This document shows, in pieces, positions 53,613 through 55,061 of a DNA stretch of 55,061 nt. Made by a program: the position numbers and the translations under genes. Positions within the stretch are counted from its first letter, which is position 1. The number at the start of each line of letters is the position of its first letter. This stretch comes from CAYLRY01 sp964386535 (lineage in GTDB: Bacteria; Chloroflexota; Dehalococcoidia; Dehalococcoidales; UBA3254): the NCBI GenBank assembly GCA_964386535.1, contig CAYLRY010000015.1, positions 1-55,061 on the forward strand, given 5' to 3'. Below the pieces are notes generated by a model, which saw nothing but the letters and a program-made list of their open reading frames with translations, was not told the origin of the DNA and did not search any database.

Positions 53613-54110
53613 TTAACCTCCGCGTAACTGTTTGGCTGCTTCCAGCACAGCCTTGATATGCTGGGGATAAGTTCCGCAACGGCAAAGATTACCAGCCAGA
53701 GCCTCTTTGATTTCATCCTCCGTGGGATCAGGGTTTGTATCCAGCAAAGCCTTGGCAGTAACAATAAAGCCGGGGGTGCAAAAACCGCACTGCATGCAAT
53801 GGTATTTCACATATGCCTCAATAAGGGGGTGGTTGGATCTGGCGATGCCCTCAATAGTTTCAATACTTTTCCCGTCACAATCAACCGCCAGAGTCATGCA
53901 GGATAAGATCGATCTTTTATCCATGATCACTGCACAAGCCCCGCAAGCCCCCTGACCGCAGAACTCCTTGGTCCCGGTGAGTCCGATCACGTTCCTTAAA
54001 ACATAAGACAGTGTCCAGTTTGACTGTACGTTTAAACGATATTGTTCTCCATTAACATCCAGATGTATGACTTCTTCAGAGACGATTTCACTCTTTTCTG
54101 CTTGCAGCAT
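53613..54110 (-). CDS. Molybdenum hydroxylase 2Fe-2S subunit (HcrC/CoxS-like)
   Basis: 165-residue iron-sulfur subunit with two [2Fe-2S] clusters. The plant-type cluster has Cys51, Cys56, Cys59 and Cys71 (EFCGQGACGACAV, ILSC). The second has Cys108, Cys111, Cys143 and Cys145 (CMQCGFCTPG, NLCRCGTY). All eight ligands are present and the length equals that of HcrC. First gene of the operon; SD AGGGGGTT precedes ATG. Its stop region TAA supplies part of the SD context for the catalytic subunit (5-nt gap), so translation is coupled. It passes electrons between the Moco and flavin subunits. Confidence 0.93.
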   Translation of the reverse strand: MLQAEKSEIVSEEVIHLDVNGEQYRLNVQSNWTLSYVLRNVIGLTGTKEFCGQGACGACAVIMDKRSILSCMTLAVDCDGKSIETIEGIARSNHPLIEAYVKYHCMQCGFCTPGFIVTAKALLDTNPDPTEDEIKEALAGNLCRCGTYPQHIKAVLEAAKQLRGG

Positions 54111-54144
54111 GCTCGATGAACCCCCTTGAGATAATTAAAAATGA

Positions 54145-54201
54145 GGAATATTCCGAATGGATACTGATATTTAACTTATATAAATATGCTCTGAATGTCA
54201 A
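54145..54201 (-). promoter_or_regulatory. Candidate promoter and operator of the molybdenum hydroxylase operon
   Basis: Minus strand TTGACA (54196-54201) with TATAAG (54175-54180) 15 nt away, a short spacer. Downstream lies the perfect 10-bp palindrome GGAATATTCC (54145-54154), about where a repressor would block elongation. IclR at 54253 is the obvious candidate regulator. Confidence 0.4.
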
Positions 54202-54252
54202 ATCCAATGGCAGTGAGATATTTTGCACGGTTTGGTAATGTGGTAAATGACC

Positions 54253-55038
54253 TTAAATCATCTTTTCGTTTTTGATTTCTAGAGCCTCCTGAATTCTTTT
54301 AGAAATAATTGCACTGCTCTTTTTCATTTCATCTAATATTTCAGAAATTCTGGGTTTTATGCGTTCTTGCGGACCCAGAACTGTTAAAGCTGCCGGAACG
54401 ATATAATCAGTAATTGCAGTACTGATACTTACACCTCCGGGTATTCTTTCACTAAAACTGACGGCATAACCCTGTTTTTTAATTCTTTTAACCTGCACTA
54501 ATAACTCATCTGCATGAACTACGGTATTTTCTGTAAAAGGTACAAAATTCATGTGTTTAAAAACCACCTTCAAATCCGCATTATTTAATTGCGAAAGTAA
54601 AACCTTGGCTGTGGCTCCTGCGTGTAAATGTTCAGTTACACAAATTTCTTCTACTATGCGTAAAGGATGTTTACTTGGAATTGCGCTTAATACGATTATA
54701 TTCAATCCACTTAAAATATCGAGGTGTATGGTATCTTGAGTTAGATCGCTTAGACGTTTCATTTCCCCAAAGGCACATTTGGTTAAATATGCATGAGTAA
54801 CCTGTGGTTTAGACACAAAATTTATAAATAATGTGCCTAATAAATACTGGCGATTAATCAGGTCATGATGAACAAGATGAGATTCTTCCAATACCTTAAG
54901 AATACGGTGTACAGTGGCTTTACTTAAGTTACACATCTTTGCTATATCGGTTATTGAAGTTGCTCCTTCTCCGATACTGGTCAGTATCTTAACTACTCGA
55001 AAAATTGACTTGCCGGATAATGAATTTTTATTCGTCAA
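54253..55038 (-). CDS. IclR-family transcriptional regulator
   Basis: 261-residue IclR regulator: N-terminal winged helix (about 10-75; SIFRVVKILTSI, TSITDIAKMCNLSKATVHRILKVLEE) and a C-terminal GAF-like effector domain (about 80-250; LHAGATAKVLLSQL, VSFSERIPGGVSISTAI, TVLGPQ). It is transcribed in the same direction as, and immediately upstream of, the molybdenum hydroxylase genes (142-nt gap with its own promoter elements). IclR proteins often control aromatic or hydroxy-acid catabolism. It starts at TTG 55038 with GGAG 8 nt before it. Effector unknown. Confidence 0.9.
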   Translation of the reverse strand: MTNKNSLSGKSIFRVVKILTSIGEGATSITDIAKMCNLSKATVHRILKVLEESHLVHHDLINRQYLLGTLFINFVSKPQVTHAYLTKCAFGEMKRLSDLTQDTIHLDILSGLNIIVLSAIPSKHPLRIVEEICVTEHLHAGATAKVLLSQLNNADLKVVFKHMNFVPFTENTVVHADELLVQVKRIKKQGYAVSFSERIPGGVSISTAITDYIVPAALTVLGPQERIKPRISEILDEMKKSSAIISKRIQEALEIKNEKMI

Positions 55039-55061
55039 AGAAATACTCCAACTCTAATAAT

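Noticed and set aside
1..55061. tRNA, rRNA, insertion sequences, integrase or phage genes
   Set aside because: None recognised on either strand; no transposase-like frame, no paired terminal repeats, no tRNA-like cloverleaf noticed.

Overview
The window reads as a chromosomal contig of an anaerobic bacterium. The best guess is Chloroflexota, possibly Dehalococcoidia-like. This rests on moderate GC, split transketolase genes, secreted proteins with a Pro/Thr/Ser-rich stalk and a C-terminal membrane anchor, benzoyl-CoA-reductase-type radical enzymes and a molybdenum hydroxylase. It is an impression: there is no rRNA or other marker here. I see no tRNA, rRNA, CRISPR array, transposase or phage gene.

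Layout. (1) 1-14.4 kb, housekeeping: UvrD/PcrA helicase (apparently leaderless), GYD protein, PAS/GAF histidine kinase, AlkD-type protein, nitroreductase, SMP-30 lactonase, threonine synthase, a methyltransferase and a PhoB/PhoR pair. (2) 14.6-25.4 kb, pentose island: split transketolase, GH51 arabinofuranosidase, FucI/AraA-superfamily isomerase, ketose 3-epimerase, an L-xylulose-reductase-like SDR, a xylitol/sorbitol dehydrogenase, a xylulokinase-like kinase and a LarA-like protein. Read in order they make a complete route from L-arabinose to D-xylulose 5-phosphate via L-ribulose, L-xylulose, xylitol and D-xylulose, without AraB or AraD. (3) 25.4-38.5 kb, cell-surface cluster: a 3016-residue secreted repeat protein, a small secreted protein sharing its C-terminal domain, and two membrane-anchored proteins. 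The promoter in front carries a four-repeat Pho box at the canonical distance from a -10, which ties the cluster to a PhoB-type regulator. (4) 38.6-42.9 kb, small unlinked genes: CMD protein, AEC permease, aldo/keto reductase, glutaredoxin, MFS carrier.

(5) 43.1-55.0 kb, reductive aromatic-CoA-type island. A plus-strand operon encodes two 2-hydroxyacyl-CoA dehydratase/benzoyl-CoA reductase family subunits and two different BcrA/BcrD-type activases, followed by an FAD oxidoreductase. A converging minus-strand operon encodes a three-subunit molybdenum hydroxylase resembling 4-hydroxybenzoyl-CoA reductase, with an IclR regulator behind it. In the flavin subunit a whole GltD-like NAD(P)H oxidoreductase of about 475 residues is inserted inside the HcrB-type [4Fe-4S] loop.

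The most interesting items are the inferred AraBD-free arabinose route, the GltD-in-HcrB insertion, and the Pho-box-controlled surface system with exact 386-, 900- and 54-codon internal repeat offsets. All functions are inferred from motifs, length and context; no database search was possible.
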